Positions 1 to 7,292 of a stretch of 64,000 bases of DNA are shown one piece after another. Each line of letters opens with the position of its first letter. The first letter of the stretch is position 1. The stretch covers positions 62,001 through 126,000 of the forward strand of contig NZ_JBFAPK010000003.1 of NCBI RefSeq assembly GCF_040676675.1, written 5' to 3'. Source of the DNA: JBFAPK01 sp040676675 (GTDB taxonomy: Bacteria > Actinomycetota > Actinomycetes > Mycobacteriales > Micromonosporaceae). The notes beneath the pieces were generated by a model. That model searched no databases and was not told where the DNA came from. It saw only the letters and a program-made list of their open reading frames with translations. The position numbers were made by a program, and so were the translations under genes.

Positions 1-1007
1 ACGCCATTGCCGGGGAGCAGCCCGTGGCCCGGGTACTGCTCGCCCACGTGGATCTGGTTCATGGGCGTGGTCGGCAGCGGCGGACCGCCGGCGTTCGGCG
101 GCGGTACGTCCGGCCGCCCGTCGCCGTCGAAGTCGTCGAGCTTGCCGTCGTTGTTGCCGTCCGGGTCGAGCTGGTCCGGGGTGCCGTCGCCGTCGGCGTC
201 GTGCGCCCGCGGGTTGTGCGGGTCCAGCGGGTCGTGCCCGCCGAGCTTGCGCAGCAGCGCGCCCAGCTCGTCGACGAGCCCGCCGAGCTTGCCGAGCAGC
301 GGCTTGAGCTTGCGGAAGCTGTTCACCAGGGCCATCAGCAGCTTCGAGATCCGCGCGACCCACTTGCCGACCAGCGTGCTGACCTGCGAGATCACCCATG
401 GCGTACCGATGCCGAGGGTCAGGCCGACCTCGGCGAGCCACTGCGGCAGCCGTACCGCCAGCACCGAGACGAAGTCGGCGATCAGGTCGCGCACCATCTC
501 GCGTACCAGGGCGACCAGCAGCCCGGCGCCCTCGACGACGGCGCCGATCCCGTCCGAGGCGTGCGACATGGACTGCAACGCCTCGAGGTGCTGGGCGGCG
601 TGCGACCGGTACGCGTCGGCGGCCGGTCCGGCCCACCCGGCGATGTCCTGCCAGACCGAGGTACGCAGGTCGCCCGCGACCTCGATCAGGTGTTTGGCGG
701 CGTTGCGCCAGGTCTGCGCGTACGCGGCGATCTGGTCCGGGTCGCCGGCGAGCTTGTCCAGCGCCTCGGAGAGCGGCTTGACGTGCTCCATCAGCCAGGC
801 GACGCCCCAGCTCACCAGGGAGCCGAGCGGGTCCAGCACCATGCCGAGCGCGTCGAGGCCGGTGGAGACGCCGCCGATGGTGGCGTCGATCCAGCTGCCG
901 GAACTCAGGCCGGAGACGAGGTCGGAGATGTCCTCGGCGATGCCGAACCCGGTGACGCCCTGGGTGCTGTCCTGCCGCTGGGCGACGAGCGGGTTGTCGG
1001 TGCTCAC
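1..1007 (-). CDS. Type VII secretion-type large protein (toxin-like), C-terminus off window
   Basis: This minus-strand gene begins at a GTG (1007) that overlaps the TGA of the upstream EspC-like gene as GTGA, and it is still open at base 1, so its C-terminus is missing. The first ~235 residues are a helical secretion-type region with an ESX-like 'AWLMEH' helix, amphipathic helices and 'TWRNAAKHL'. They align well by eye with the protein at 51140-52435. After that comes a hydrophilic Asp/Gly stretch around residues 265-305 with thrombospondin-3/EF-hand-like calcium repeats (DADGDGTPD, DGNNDGKLDD, DGDGRPD), then a Pro/Gly linker. The family context is secreted polymorphic toxins or surface proteins. 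The effector domain, if any, lies outside the window, so the activity is unknown. Confidence 0.75.
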   Translation of the reverse strand, partial: MSTDNPLVAQRQDSTQGVTGFGIAEDISDLVSGLSSGSWIDATIGGVSTGLDALGMVLDPLGSLVSWGVAWLMEHVKPLSEALDKLAGDPDQIAAYAQTWRNAAKHLIEVAGDLRTSVWQDIAGWAGPAADAYRSHAAQHLEALQSMSHASDGIGAVVEGAGLLVALVREMVRDLIADFVSVLAVRLPQWLAEVGLTLGIGTPWVISQVSTLVGKWVARISKLLMALVNSFRKLKPLLGKLGGLVDELGALLRKLGGHDPLDPHNPRAHDADGDGTPDQLDPDGNNDGKLDDFDGDGRPDVPPPNAGGPPLPTTPMNQIHVGEQYPGHGLLPGNG

Positions 1008-1333
1008 AGCGGCAGCTTGAGGTGCCGGCCGGTGCCGCTGACCCGGGTACCCGCGCCGTGGTCGGTCGCCTCGTGGCCGCCGGCCGCCGTACGCAGCTTG
1101 CCCGCGGTCTCCGTGAGCGCGGCGGCGGAGGCCGAGAACGCGTTCACCGCGGAGTTGGCCACCGCGTCGATCAGGGCAGGTACGAACTGGCAGAGCAGCC
1201 CGTACGCCTCGTTGCCCAGCTGCACCTGCGCCGCGGCGGAGCGGGCCAGGTCGGCTCCGCTCGACGCGTGGTCCACCGAGCCGGCGTGCTTGCGCACGTC
1301 GTCGAACGGCATTCGTACCGTCTCATCGCCCAT
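1004..1333 (-). CDS. EspC-like type VII secretion target (small helical protein)
   Basis: This protein of about 109 residues is predicted all-helical, with the pattern of the ESX-1 EspC-type 'type VII secretion target' family: an N-terminal region with 'VRKHAGSVDHASSG', a central 'GNEAYGLLCQFVPALIDAV' and a C-terminal helix of 'ALTETAGKL'. The ATG at 1333 is chosen because a GGGGAGGGG sequence lies about 10 bases upstream. An in-frame ATG at 1366 would overlap the YbaB-like gene more deeply. The gene overlaps the next gene by GTGA, so the two are probably translationally coupled. It has a paralogue at 52432-52767 in the same position relative to a large toxin-like protein. The likely role is partner or targeting factor for the large protein. 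Confidence 0.7.
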   Translation of the reverse strand: MGDETVRMPFDDVRKHAGSVDHASSGADLARSAAAQVQLGNEAYGLLCQFVPALIDAVANSAVNAFSASAAALTETAGKLRTAAGGHEATDHGAGTRVSGTGRHLKLPL

Positions 1334-1742
1334 CGCGCGACTCCCCTCCCCACCGGTCGTCGTCATCGGGGAGTGGGGCCGGGAAGCGGCGCTCGAAGCT
1401 GTCGATCACGGCGCGCCCGGTCTCCGAGTCGCTGCCGACGGTCGCGTGCACCACCGAGCCGACCTCGTCGGCGAGCGACGCCTGCGCCTTGCGCAGCACC
1501 CGCATGATCTCGCCGGCCAGCTCCTCGCCGCGCATCCGCTGGACCCGGTCGTCCAGCCGCAGCTCGCTGGGGACTCCCGAACCGTCGACGGTCACCCGGA
1601 TCGCGCCGTCGGCGCCGGACGCGGTCGCCTTGATCATTGCCACCCGGTCGGCCAGCTCGGCCGCCGCGCTGGCCCGCGCCGACACCTGCGCGGTCCAGGA
1701 CCGGATCCACGCCTCGGCGTCGTCGGGATCCGCACCAAACAC
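1323..1742 (-). CDS. YbaB/EbfC-family nucleoid-associated-like protein
   Basis: The 139-residue product has the YbaB layout: an N-terminal helix (AWIRSWTAQVSARASAAAEL), a three-strand sheet (MIKATASGADGAIRVTVDG, then GVPSELRLDD) and a C-terminal helix with 'LAGEIMRVLRKAQ'. Such proteins bind DNA. In mycobacterial ESX-1 loci the YbaB-like EspL sits beside EspC-type proteins, which matches this arrangement. The GTG start at 1742 is preferred because GGAGGT lies six bases upstream. An open frame extends to an ATG at 1808 without a comparable site. The gene overlaps the EspC-like gene by about 10 bases, so the three minus-strand genes probably form an operon. The second toxin cassette at 50.9-52.8 kb has no YbaB copy. 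Confidence 0.75.
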   Translation of the reverse strand: MFGADPDDAEAWIRSWTAQVSARASAAAELADRVAMIKATASGADGAIRVTVDGSGVPSELRLDDRVQRMRGEELAGEIMRVLRKAQASLADEVGSVVHATVGSDSETGRAVIDSFERRFPAPLPDDDDRWGGESRDGR

Positions 1743-1842
1743 GTCACAACCTCCATCGGCGCCTGTTCCTCCCCCAGGAACGCCGACCATTTGACCATGT
1801 CGCCGCAACGGTGTCAGCGCGGGTCCGCCCCGACCTCGTCGT

Positions 1843-1900
1843 CGATCTAGGGCAAATCCACGCGATTGGAGATCAACTAACGCGGATTTGCCCTAGATCG
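1843..1900 (-). terminator. 17-bp perfect inverted repeat, probable terminator of the cupin gene
   Basis: The arms cgatctagggcaaatcc (1843-1859) and its exact reverse complement (1884-1900) flank a 24-base loop. The element lies 6 bases beyond the cupin stop codon and just upstream of the YbaB-like gene. It could end cupin transcription, act as an operator for the downstream operon, or be a dispersed repeat. The arm is AT-richer than its surroundings. Confidence 0.5.
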
Positions 1901-1906
1901 CGGGGG

Positions 1907-2299
1907 TCAGGACTGGGGCGGCTCGTCCTTGCCCGCCTCCTCCAGCGCGTCGGCCTCCTCCTTCGTCCGGTGCACCGCCCCGTCGGCGTGCTCCGGCGGC
2001 CCGTACACGGTGTAGAGCACCAGCGGGTTGGGGCCGGTGTTGACGAAGTTGTGCTTGGTCCCCGCCGGTACCGCGACCAGGTCGCCCGACTGCACCGCCC
2101 GCGTCTCGCCGGCAAGCCGCGCCTCACCGGTACCGCTCACGAAGGTGAGGATCTGGTCGGTGTCCTCGTGCACCTCCTCACCGATCTCACCGCCCGGCGG
2201 AATAGTCATGATCACCAGCTGACTGTGCCTACCGGTCCACAGCACCCGTCGGAAGTCCGCGCTCTGCTCGGCCACGGTGGCGATAGTGAAGTGCTCCAT
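1907..2299 (-). CDS. Cupin-domain protein
   Basis: The 130-residue single-domain protein carries a small beta-barrel cupin. Motif 1 is visible around residues 33-60 (PPGGEIGEEVHEDTDQILTFVSG, with a His and acidic ligands). Motif 2 follows around residues 72-90 (GDLVAVPAGTKHNFVNTG). The family includes metal-dependent dioxygenases, isomerases and sugar-binding proteins, and single-domain cupins cannot be assigned a substrate from sequence. The C-terminal tail is charged (EEADALEEAGKDE). The ATG at 2299 is the only good start. The gene appears monocistronic, followed by a strong inverted repeat. Confidence 0.8.
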   Translation of the reverse strand: MEHFTIATVAEQSADFRRVLWTGRHSQLVIMTIPPGGEIGEEVHEDTDQILTFVSGTGEARLAGETRAVQSGDLVAVPAGTKHNFVNTGPNPLVLYTVYGPPEHADGAVHRTKEEADALEEAGKDEPPQS

Positions 2300-2562
2300 G
2301 CCGACCGGTTACCCGGTCGCACACCGGACAACTCCCCCCGAGCCGGCGGGCGTGCGGAAAACGACATCCCCGGATCGGCGCGATTCTCCGCCCGCGAGAG
2401 GTTTGCCGGAGCCGGATGTGGGCACCGTGACAGCAGATCGGCCCGCGGTACCGGACCGGTCGAGCCAGGTCCCCGCTGACGTACCGCCGGATTGGCTGCG
2501 GTGGCGGGAGACGGCCAGAGCGCGGCGACGCTGCGACCCCGGGGTCCGGCGGCGCCGCGCGC

Positions 2563-3471
2563 TCACGTCCGCACCCAGGGGCGGCCGGCGGCCCGCGACG
2601 CGCCCACCACCACGGCCGCCGCCCCGGCGAGCCGCGCCAACACGGCGACGCATTCGCCGAGCGAGACGGCGGGCCCGGGCGCCGCCAGGACCACGGCCGA
2701 GAGGTACGCGCCGGGCTCCGACGGGTGCGGCGCGTACAGCGCCGACCAGGCCAGCAGTCGGTCCAGCCAGGGCAGCGTGGTCAGCGCGAGCAGCACCGCG
2801 CCGGCGGCCGGCAGCACGCCGCCGCGCCGGGCCAGGGCGGCCCCGGCCACCGCGAACGAGCCGACCAGCACCGGCAGGCCCAGCACCAGGGGCAGGTTCC
2901 AGCGCGGTTCCCACCCCCGGGCGGCGAGGTCGAGCAGCAGGTACCCGAGCGCACCGCCGCCCCCGATCGCCGCGCCCACCGCCGCGCGCCGGGCGGAACC
3001 GCGGGCGGGCGCGGCGAGCACCGCGTACGCCAGCGCGCCGTACCCGACCAGCAGCGCGACCGCCTCCCGGACGTACCGATCGAACCAGGAAGCGGCCACT
3101 TCCTCGATGGAGAGGTACTGGAAGCTGGCCCCCTCCGTTCCGGTCCACGGGTCGCCGGGGGCGAGGACGTCCAGCAGCGCCAGGGCGCCGAACGCGAGCG
3201 GGCCGGCGAGCAGCGCCAGGCGGATCCGCCCGGCGGGCGCTGCGGGGCGTGCCCCGTCGGCAGGTGCGGGGCGTGCCCCGTCGCCAGGTGCGGGGCGTAC
3301 CGCGTCGGCGGCCGGCGCCGGGGCGGGAGCCGGCAGCAGTGCGTAGCCGAGCAGCACCGCCCAGGCCAGTACGGCCGCGGACGGCAGCAGCGGTGAGCCG
3401 AAGAGCACCCCGGCACCGTGCACGATGGACAGTACGGCGAAGCCGGCGAGCAGTGATCGGCGCATCCGCAT
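2563..3471 (-). CDS. Polytopic membrane protein of unknown function
   Basis: The product is about 302 residues with roughly seven to eight hydrophobic segments. After the first two segments comes a hydrophilic Pro/Ala/Gly linker at residues ~60-80 that contains a short internal repeat (P-A-D-G-A-R units), coded by GGGGCGTGCCCCGTC-type direct repeats near 3240-3300. I do not recognise the family. The 'PWTGTEGASFQYLSIEE' extracytoplasmic loop between helices is its most distinctive segment. The start is uncertain: ATGs at 3471 and 3465 and an in-frame upstream codon at 3510 are possible, and none has a convincing ribosome binding site. The next 263 bases downstream (2300-2562) hold no gene I can support. 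Confidence 0.65.
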   Translation of the reverse strand: MRMRRSLLAGFAVLSIVHGAGVLFGSPLLPSAAVLAWAVLLGYALLPAPAPAPAADAVRPAPGDGARPAPADGARPAAPAGRIRLALLAGPLAFGALALLDVLAPGDPWTGTEGASFQYLSIEEVAASWFDRYVREAVALLVGYGALAYAVLAAPARGSARRAAVGAAIGGGGALGYLLLDLAARGWEPRWNLPLVLGLPVLVGSFAVAGAALARRGGVLPAAGAVLLALTTLPWLDRLLAWSALYAPHPSEPGAYLSAVVLAAPGPAVSLGECVAVLARLAGAAAVVVGASRAAGRPWVRT

Positions 3472-3541
3472 GCCGCGATGCTGCCATGCCGCCCGACCCC
3501 GGCTCTCCACCTACCACCGGCCGGGATGGGCGGGAAGACGA

Positions 3542-3574
3542 CCGGTCCCCGTGACGGCTCGTCACGGGGACCGG
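3542..3574 (-). terminator. 15-bp perfect hairpin terminator
   Basis: The perfect stem ccggtccccgtgacg (3542-3556) and its complement (3560-3574) has a three-base loop. It lies 12 bases beyond the stop of the 3586-4005 gene, as expected for an actinobacterial terminator without a U-tract. Confidence 0.75.
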
Positions 3575-3585
3575 CACGTCGACCG

Positions 3586-4005
3586 TCAGGAGTGCACGGC
3601 CAGGTGGAAGGCGCGGTCGGCGGCGGCGCCGGCCCCGCTGAACGTCTCGACGAAGACGCCGTTCGCGATGCCGGCCCGGCCGACGACCGCGATCTGACCC
3701 GAGGGCGCCACGCCGACGTTGCCGGTGAGACCGGTGGTACCGACGTAGGCGGAGCCGGTGACGTCGTGCGCGAAGACGACCTGGTACTGGCCGACGGCCA
3801 GGCGGGCCGACGAGATGACGCCGAACCCACGGACGAGGGCGCCGTTGGCGGCGACGACCGCGAAGAAGGTCTGGGCGGTGGGGGGCAGGCCGGCGCCGGT
3901 GGCCGGTACGACCTCGGCCCCCGCCGAGGCGGCGGCGACGTCGGCCTCGCTGGCCTGTGGCTGATCGGCGCTCCGGGCCTGCTCTGAACTGGCGGATTCG
4001 GACAT
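3586..4005 (-). CDS. Small conserved protein of unknown function
   Basis: The 139-residue protein begins at an ATG (4005) with AAGGAG nine bases upstream. The first ~40 residues are Ser/Ala/Glu-rich and probably disordered (MSESASSEQARSADQP). The rest is a beta-rich domain with two similar halves, 'GQYQVVFAHDVTGSAYVGTT' and 'GQIAVVGRAGIANGVFVETF'. Proteins with this beta domain occur as uncharacterised single-domain proteins in actinomycetes. There is no signal peptide or membrane segment. It is followed by a strong terminator and appears to be monocistronic. I cannot assign a function. Confidence 0.65.
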   Translation of the reverse strand: MSESASSEQARSADQPQASEADVAAASAGAEVVPATGAGLPPTAQTFFAVVAANGALVRGFGVISSARLAVGQYQVVFAHDVTGSAYVGTTGLTGNVGVAPSGQIAVVGRAGIANGVFVETFSGAGAAADRAFHLAVHS

Positions 4006-4342
4006 GGTGACACTCCTTGCGGCTCGGGCCGGTACGGCGGCCCGCGAACGAGGGATTGGCACATAAGCACTGATCAGCGAGCAATTCTTCTCGATTCCGA
4101 TCAATGCTCATTTATCCCAAGGCTAGGCCGCGGCACTCCATGACCCCAAGTCGTACACCTGTACAATCATGGACACGAACGATAAATGGAAACTTTTCGC
4201 CTTTCCTCGGCAATGCCCTGGAAAGCCCCGACCCTGGTGCGGCACGAATTTCCACAGGGGAGGAACAGGCGCGGGCCCGGGAGCGGCGGCGTCCCACCCG
4301 CGTGTCACCGTTGGAGACGTGGGCAGACGGTGGACGGGCCCG
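4006..4342. promoter_or_regulatory. Divergent intergenic region
   Basis: This gap separates the minus-strand gene at 3586-4005 from the plus-strand membrane protein. About 4050-4200 is distinctly AT-richer than its surroundings, which fits promoters on both strands. No clear -35/-10 pair or operator could be fixed. The open plus frame through 4169-4342 has no hydrophobic or conserved content and is probably not coding. Confidence 0.4.
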
Positions 4343-5212
4343 ATGCTGCGGGACGGAATTCCGGGACTGGTCAGCGCGACGGCCGTCGGCACCGTCGGCG
4401 CGCTCACCCTCGCCGGCAATTCGCCCAGGCGGGCGGACCTGCTGGTCCCGCTCCTGTGGCTGGCGGTGCTGGCGACCATGGCCGCGCTCGCGGTGCACCG
4501 GCTGCTGCTCCTGCGTACCCGCCCGCCGGACGGGGTCGCCCCGCACGTACTGCTGCCGCTCCCGCTGGCGATCGTCATCCTGGTGGGCGTGAACGCCAGC
4601 GGACGGGCCACCGACCCGGTCGGGACCACCGTCACGTGGGCGCTGGTCACGCTGCTGGCACACCTGGTCCTCGGCGCGGGCTGGCGTCGACGGGGCAACT
4701 GGCGCCAGGCGTCGGCGCGGGCAGCGCTCGTCGCCGTCGTCCTGGTCGGGCTCGTCGGGGCGGGCGTCCTCCTCGGGCGGGCGAGCCAGCCGCGCTGGCG
4801 GGCCGCCGACTTCCGCGCGGTCGGCGTACCGCTCGTCGTGCCCGAACTCCCGGGCTACGAGCTGACCGGAACGTACGCGGGGCGGTACAGCGTCCGGCTG
4901 CGGCTGGAGGCGCGGACGGAGTTCCCGCCGGGCGGCCGGTACCTGCTCGCCATCGTCGAGCGGACCTCGCCGACGGCCGATCCTGGCCCCTGTCAGGGAC
5001 GCCCGATCGGGCAGCCCTTCCTGGAGCGACCGGACCAGGACCATCGGCCGGCCCTCGTCTGCCTGCCGGGCGGTGAGGCCGTGCTCTCGCTGTTCCCCCG
5101 GCCCGACGGGGGCCGGGTCGAGGCGCTGCTCCCCCTGATCACGGTCCGCCCGGCCACCGCCGCCGAACTCGCCCGCTATCCGGACGAGGACCTGGGCCCG
5201 GAAGCGGACTGA
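4343..5212 (+). CDS. Membrane protein with C-terminal extracytoplasmic domain, unknown function
   Basis: The ~289-residue product has about five hydrophobic segments in its first ~150 residues (VSATAVGTVGALTLAG, LLVPLLWLAVLATMAALAV, LLPLPLAIVILVGV, VTWALVTLLAHLVLGA, ALVAVVLVGLVGAGVLLG). A polar C-terminal domain of about 135 residues follows, with two cysteines (PGPCQG and LVCLPG) that could form a disulfide outside the cell. The frame is open from 4169, and a GTG at 4319 is also possible. The ATG at 4343 is preferred because the extra N-terminal residues look non-coding. The short gap after it (5213-5441) has repeats of GGACGGACC type. I do not recognise the family. Confidence 0.6.
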   Translation: MLRDGIPGLVSATAVGTVGALTLAGNSPRRADLLVPLLWLAVLATMAALAVHRLLLLRTRPPDGVAPHVLLPLPLAIVILVGVNASGRATDPVGTTVTWALVTLLAHLVLGAGWRRRGNWRQASARAALVAVVLVGLVGAGVLLGRASQPRWRAADFRAVGVPLVVPELPGYELTGTYAGRYSVRLRLEARTEFPPGGRYLLAIVERTSPTADPGPCQGRPIGQPFLERPDQDHRPALVCLPGGEAVLSLFPRPDGGRVEALLPLITVRPATAAELARYPDEDLGPEAD

Positions 5213-5441
5213 CCGCCCCGGGCCACGAACGGCGAAGGGCCCCCGCGCCGGACGGACCGAACCGCGGACGGACCGGACGGGGCAGATGGACCGGACGGAC
5301 CCGACGGCGAACGGGCGGCGCGTGAACCGGCGGGGTGGCCGGGAATGAACCGGCGAAGACATCGAAGACTTTGACACGACGGCGTAACGTGAGGCTCGTG
5401 CCATGTTCCGGTCCCCTCAACCGCGCGAAGGATGAACAGTC

Positions 5442-7292
5442 GTGGCAACCGCGCCCGGCGTGACGCCGACCGTCAGTGCCGGAGCACGGATCACGGCGCA
5501 CGGCCTGACCCAGACGGTGGGTCGTGGCCGGCAGACGCTCCGGGACGTCTCGTTGACGATCGAACCCGGCGAGCTGGTCGGCATCATCGGCGCCAGCGGC
5601 GCCGGCAAGACCACGCTGCTGGAGACGCTGGCCGGGGTACGCCCACCGACGGCTGGCACGGTGCGCTACGACGGGATCGACGGACGGGCCGGCCTCGACC
5701 GGGGCGGCCGGATCGGCTACGTGCCCCAGGACGACATCATCCACCGGGAACTTCCGCTGGCCCGGACCCTGCGGTACGCGGCCCGGCTGCGTCTCGGCCG
5801 GTCCGCCGCGCCGGCCGAGGTCCGGCGGCGGGTCACCGAGGTACTGGCCGAACTCGGGCTCGCCGACCGGGCAGCCGTACCGGTCGGACGGCTCAGCGGT
5901 GGCGAGCGCAAGCGGGCCAGCATCGCGGTCGAGCTGCTGACCCGGCCCCGGGTCTTCTTCCTCGACGAGCCCACCTCCGGGCTGGACCCGGCGATCGCCG
6001 TGGAGCTGCTGCGCTCGCTGCGCGATCTCGTCGACGGCGCCGCGACGGTGGTGCTCACCACGCACCAGGTCACCGACGTGGAGTTCTGCGACCGGGTGGT
6101 GGTGCTCACCCGCCAGGGCGCCCTCGCCTTCGCCGGTACGCCGGCCGCCGCGCGGGAGTTCTTCGGCGTCCGTACCCTTGCCGAGGTCTACCTGCTGCTC
6201 GACGCCGACCCCGATCCGGCCGGCTGGCCGACCCGGTTCGGCGAGCTGCTCGCCGCCGCCGGGCCGGTACCCGCCGACGCTGCCGGACCGGTAGCCGCCG
6301 GGCCGGTTGCCGCCGACGCTGCCGGAGCGGGCGCGGTGGCGCCCGGCGACGAGCCCGAACCCGACCCGGCCGCCGGGCCGGCGCGGGGCGTGCCCGGTCG
6401 GCCGGAGGCCTCGCCGGCCGGCGACGACGCGGCGGCAACCGCCGCGCCGCCCCGGCCCGCGGGCCGCCCCCGGCAGTTGGCCGTGCTCACCGCCCGGAAC
6501 GTGGACATCGTCGCCCGCAACCGGCTCACCCTGGCGATCCTGCTCGGCTCGCCGCTGATGGTGCTGGGCATGTTCGCGCTGCTGTTCCGGCCGGGCGCCT
6601 TCGACCTGGCCCACCCGAGCCCGAACGTCATGGTGATGGTCCTGTTCTGGATCGCCTTCGGCGGTTTCTTCTTCGGCCTGACCTACGGGCTGCTCCAGAT
6701 CTGCACCGAGTTCGCCATCCTGCGCCGGGAACGCCTGGCCGGTCTGCGGGTCGGGCCGTACCTGCTGGCGAAGGTCGCGGTGCTGCTACCGCTGCTCGCC
6801 CTGGTCGACCTGGCGCTGCTCGGGGTGCTGCGGGCGATCGACCGGCTCCCCGCGATCGGGGCGGCCGACTTCGCCGCCCTCTACACCACGCTGCTGATCT
6901 CCTCGGCCGCCGCGCTGGCGCTCGGACTGCTCTGCTCGGCCGCGGTCTCCGACTCCGCGCAGGCCACGCTGATGCTGCCGATGCTCTGCTTCCCGCAGGT
7001 CCTCTTCGTCGGGGCGATCCTGCCGGTACCGGCGATGGCGGCGGGCGGGCAGTGGCTCAGCTACGCGATGTCCAACCGCTGGGCCTTCGAGGCGCTCGGC
7101 CACACGGCCGGCGTCGAGCGGATCTGGCGGAACGGCGGGTCGCCGCTCGGACCGCCGCTGCTCGCCACGTACGAGGACACCTTCGCCCGGCCGGTCTGGC
7201 AGAACTGGGTGATCCTCGCCGGCTTCACCCTGCTCTTCCTCGCCGCCACGGCGGCGGTGCTGGCCCGCAAGGAATCGTCCGGTGCGCGCTGA
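5442..7292 (+). CDS. ABCG-type half transporter (ATPase-permease fusion)
   Basis: The 616-residue protein joins an N-terminal ABC ATPase to a C-terminal ABC-2 membrane domain, the order found in ABCG/White-type half transporters. The Walker A motif GASGAGKTT is at residues 50-58, the signature LSGGERKR at 151-158 and Walker B with D-loop FFLDEPTSGLD at 172-182. A disordered Ala/Pro/Gly linker spans about 275-350. Five to six hydrophobic segments follow, starting near residue 365. It would work as a dimer in the cytoplasmic membrane and its substrate is unknown. The GTG start at 5442 has AAGGA eleven bases upstream. The stop overlaps the next gene's start by 11 bases, so co-translation with the class V aminotransferase is likely. 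Confidence 0.85.
   Translation: MATAPGVTPTVSAGARITAHGLTQTVGRGRQTLRDVSLTIEPGELVGIIGASGAGKTTLLETLAGVRPPTAGTVRYDGIDGRAGLDRGGRIGYVPQDDIIHRELPLARTLRYAARLRLGRSAAPAEVRRRVTEVLAELGLADRAAVPVGRLSGGERKRASIAVELLTRPRVFFLDEPTSGLDPAIAVELLRSLRDLVDGAATVVLTTHQVTDVEFCDRVVVLTRQGALAFAGTPAAAREFFGVRTLAEVYLLLDADPDPAGWPTRFGELLAAAGPVPADAAGPVAAGPVAADAAGAGAVAPGDEPEPDPAAGPARGVPGRPEASPAGDDAAATAAPPRPAGRPRQLAVLTARNVDIVARNRLTLAILLGSPLMVLGMFALLFRPGAFDLAHPSPNVMVMVLFWIAFGGFFFGLTYGLLQICTEFAILRRERLAGLRVGPYLLAKVAVLLPLLALVDLALLGVLRAIDRLPAIGAADFAALYTTLLISSAAALALGLLCSAAVSDSAQATLMLPMLCFPQVLFVGAILPVPAMAAGGQWLSYAMSNRWAFEALGHTAGVERIWRNGGSPLGPPLLATYEDTFARPVWQNWVILAGFTLLFLAATAAVLARKESSGAR

Noticed and set aside
7..1850. Long plus-strand open frames over the left edge
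   Set aside because: They are antisense shadows of the YbaB-like, EspC-like and secretion-type genes; composition is Arg/Pro/Ser-rich without domains.
2309..4111. 600-codon minus-strand open frame
   Set aside because: It is an out-of-frame shadow of two better-supported genes (2563-3471 and 3586-4005), very Arg/Gly-rich and without a domain.
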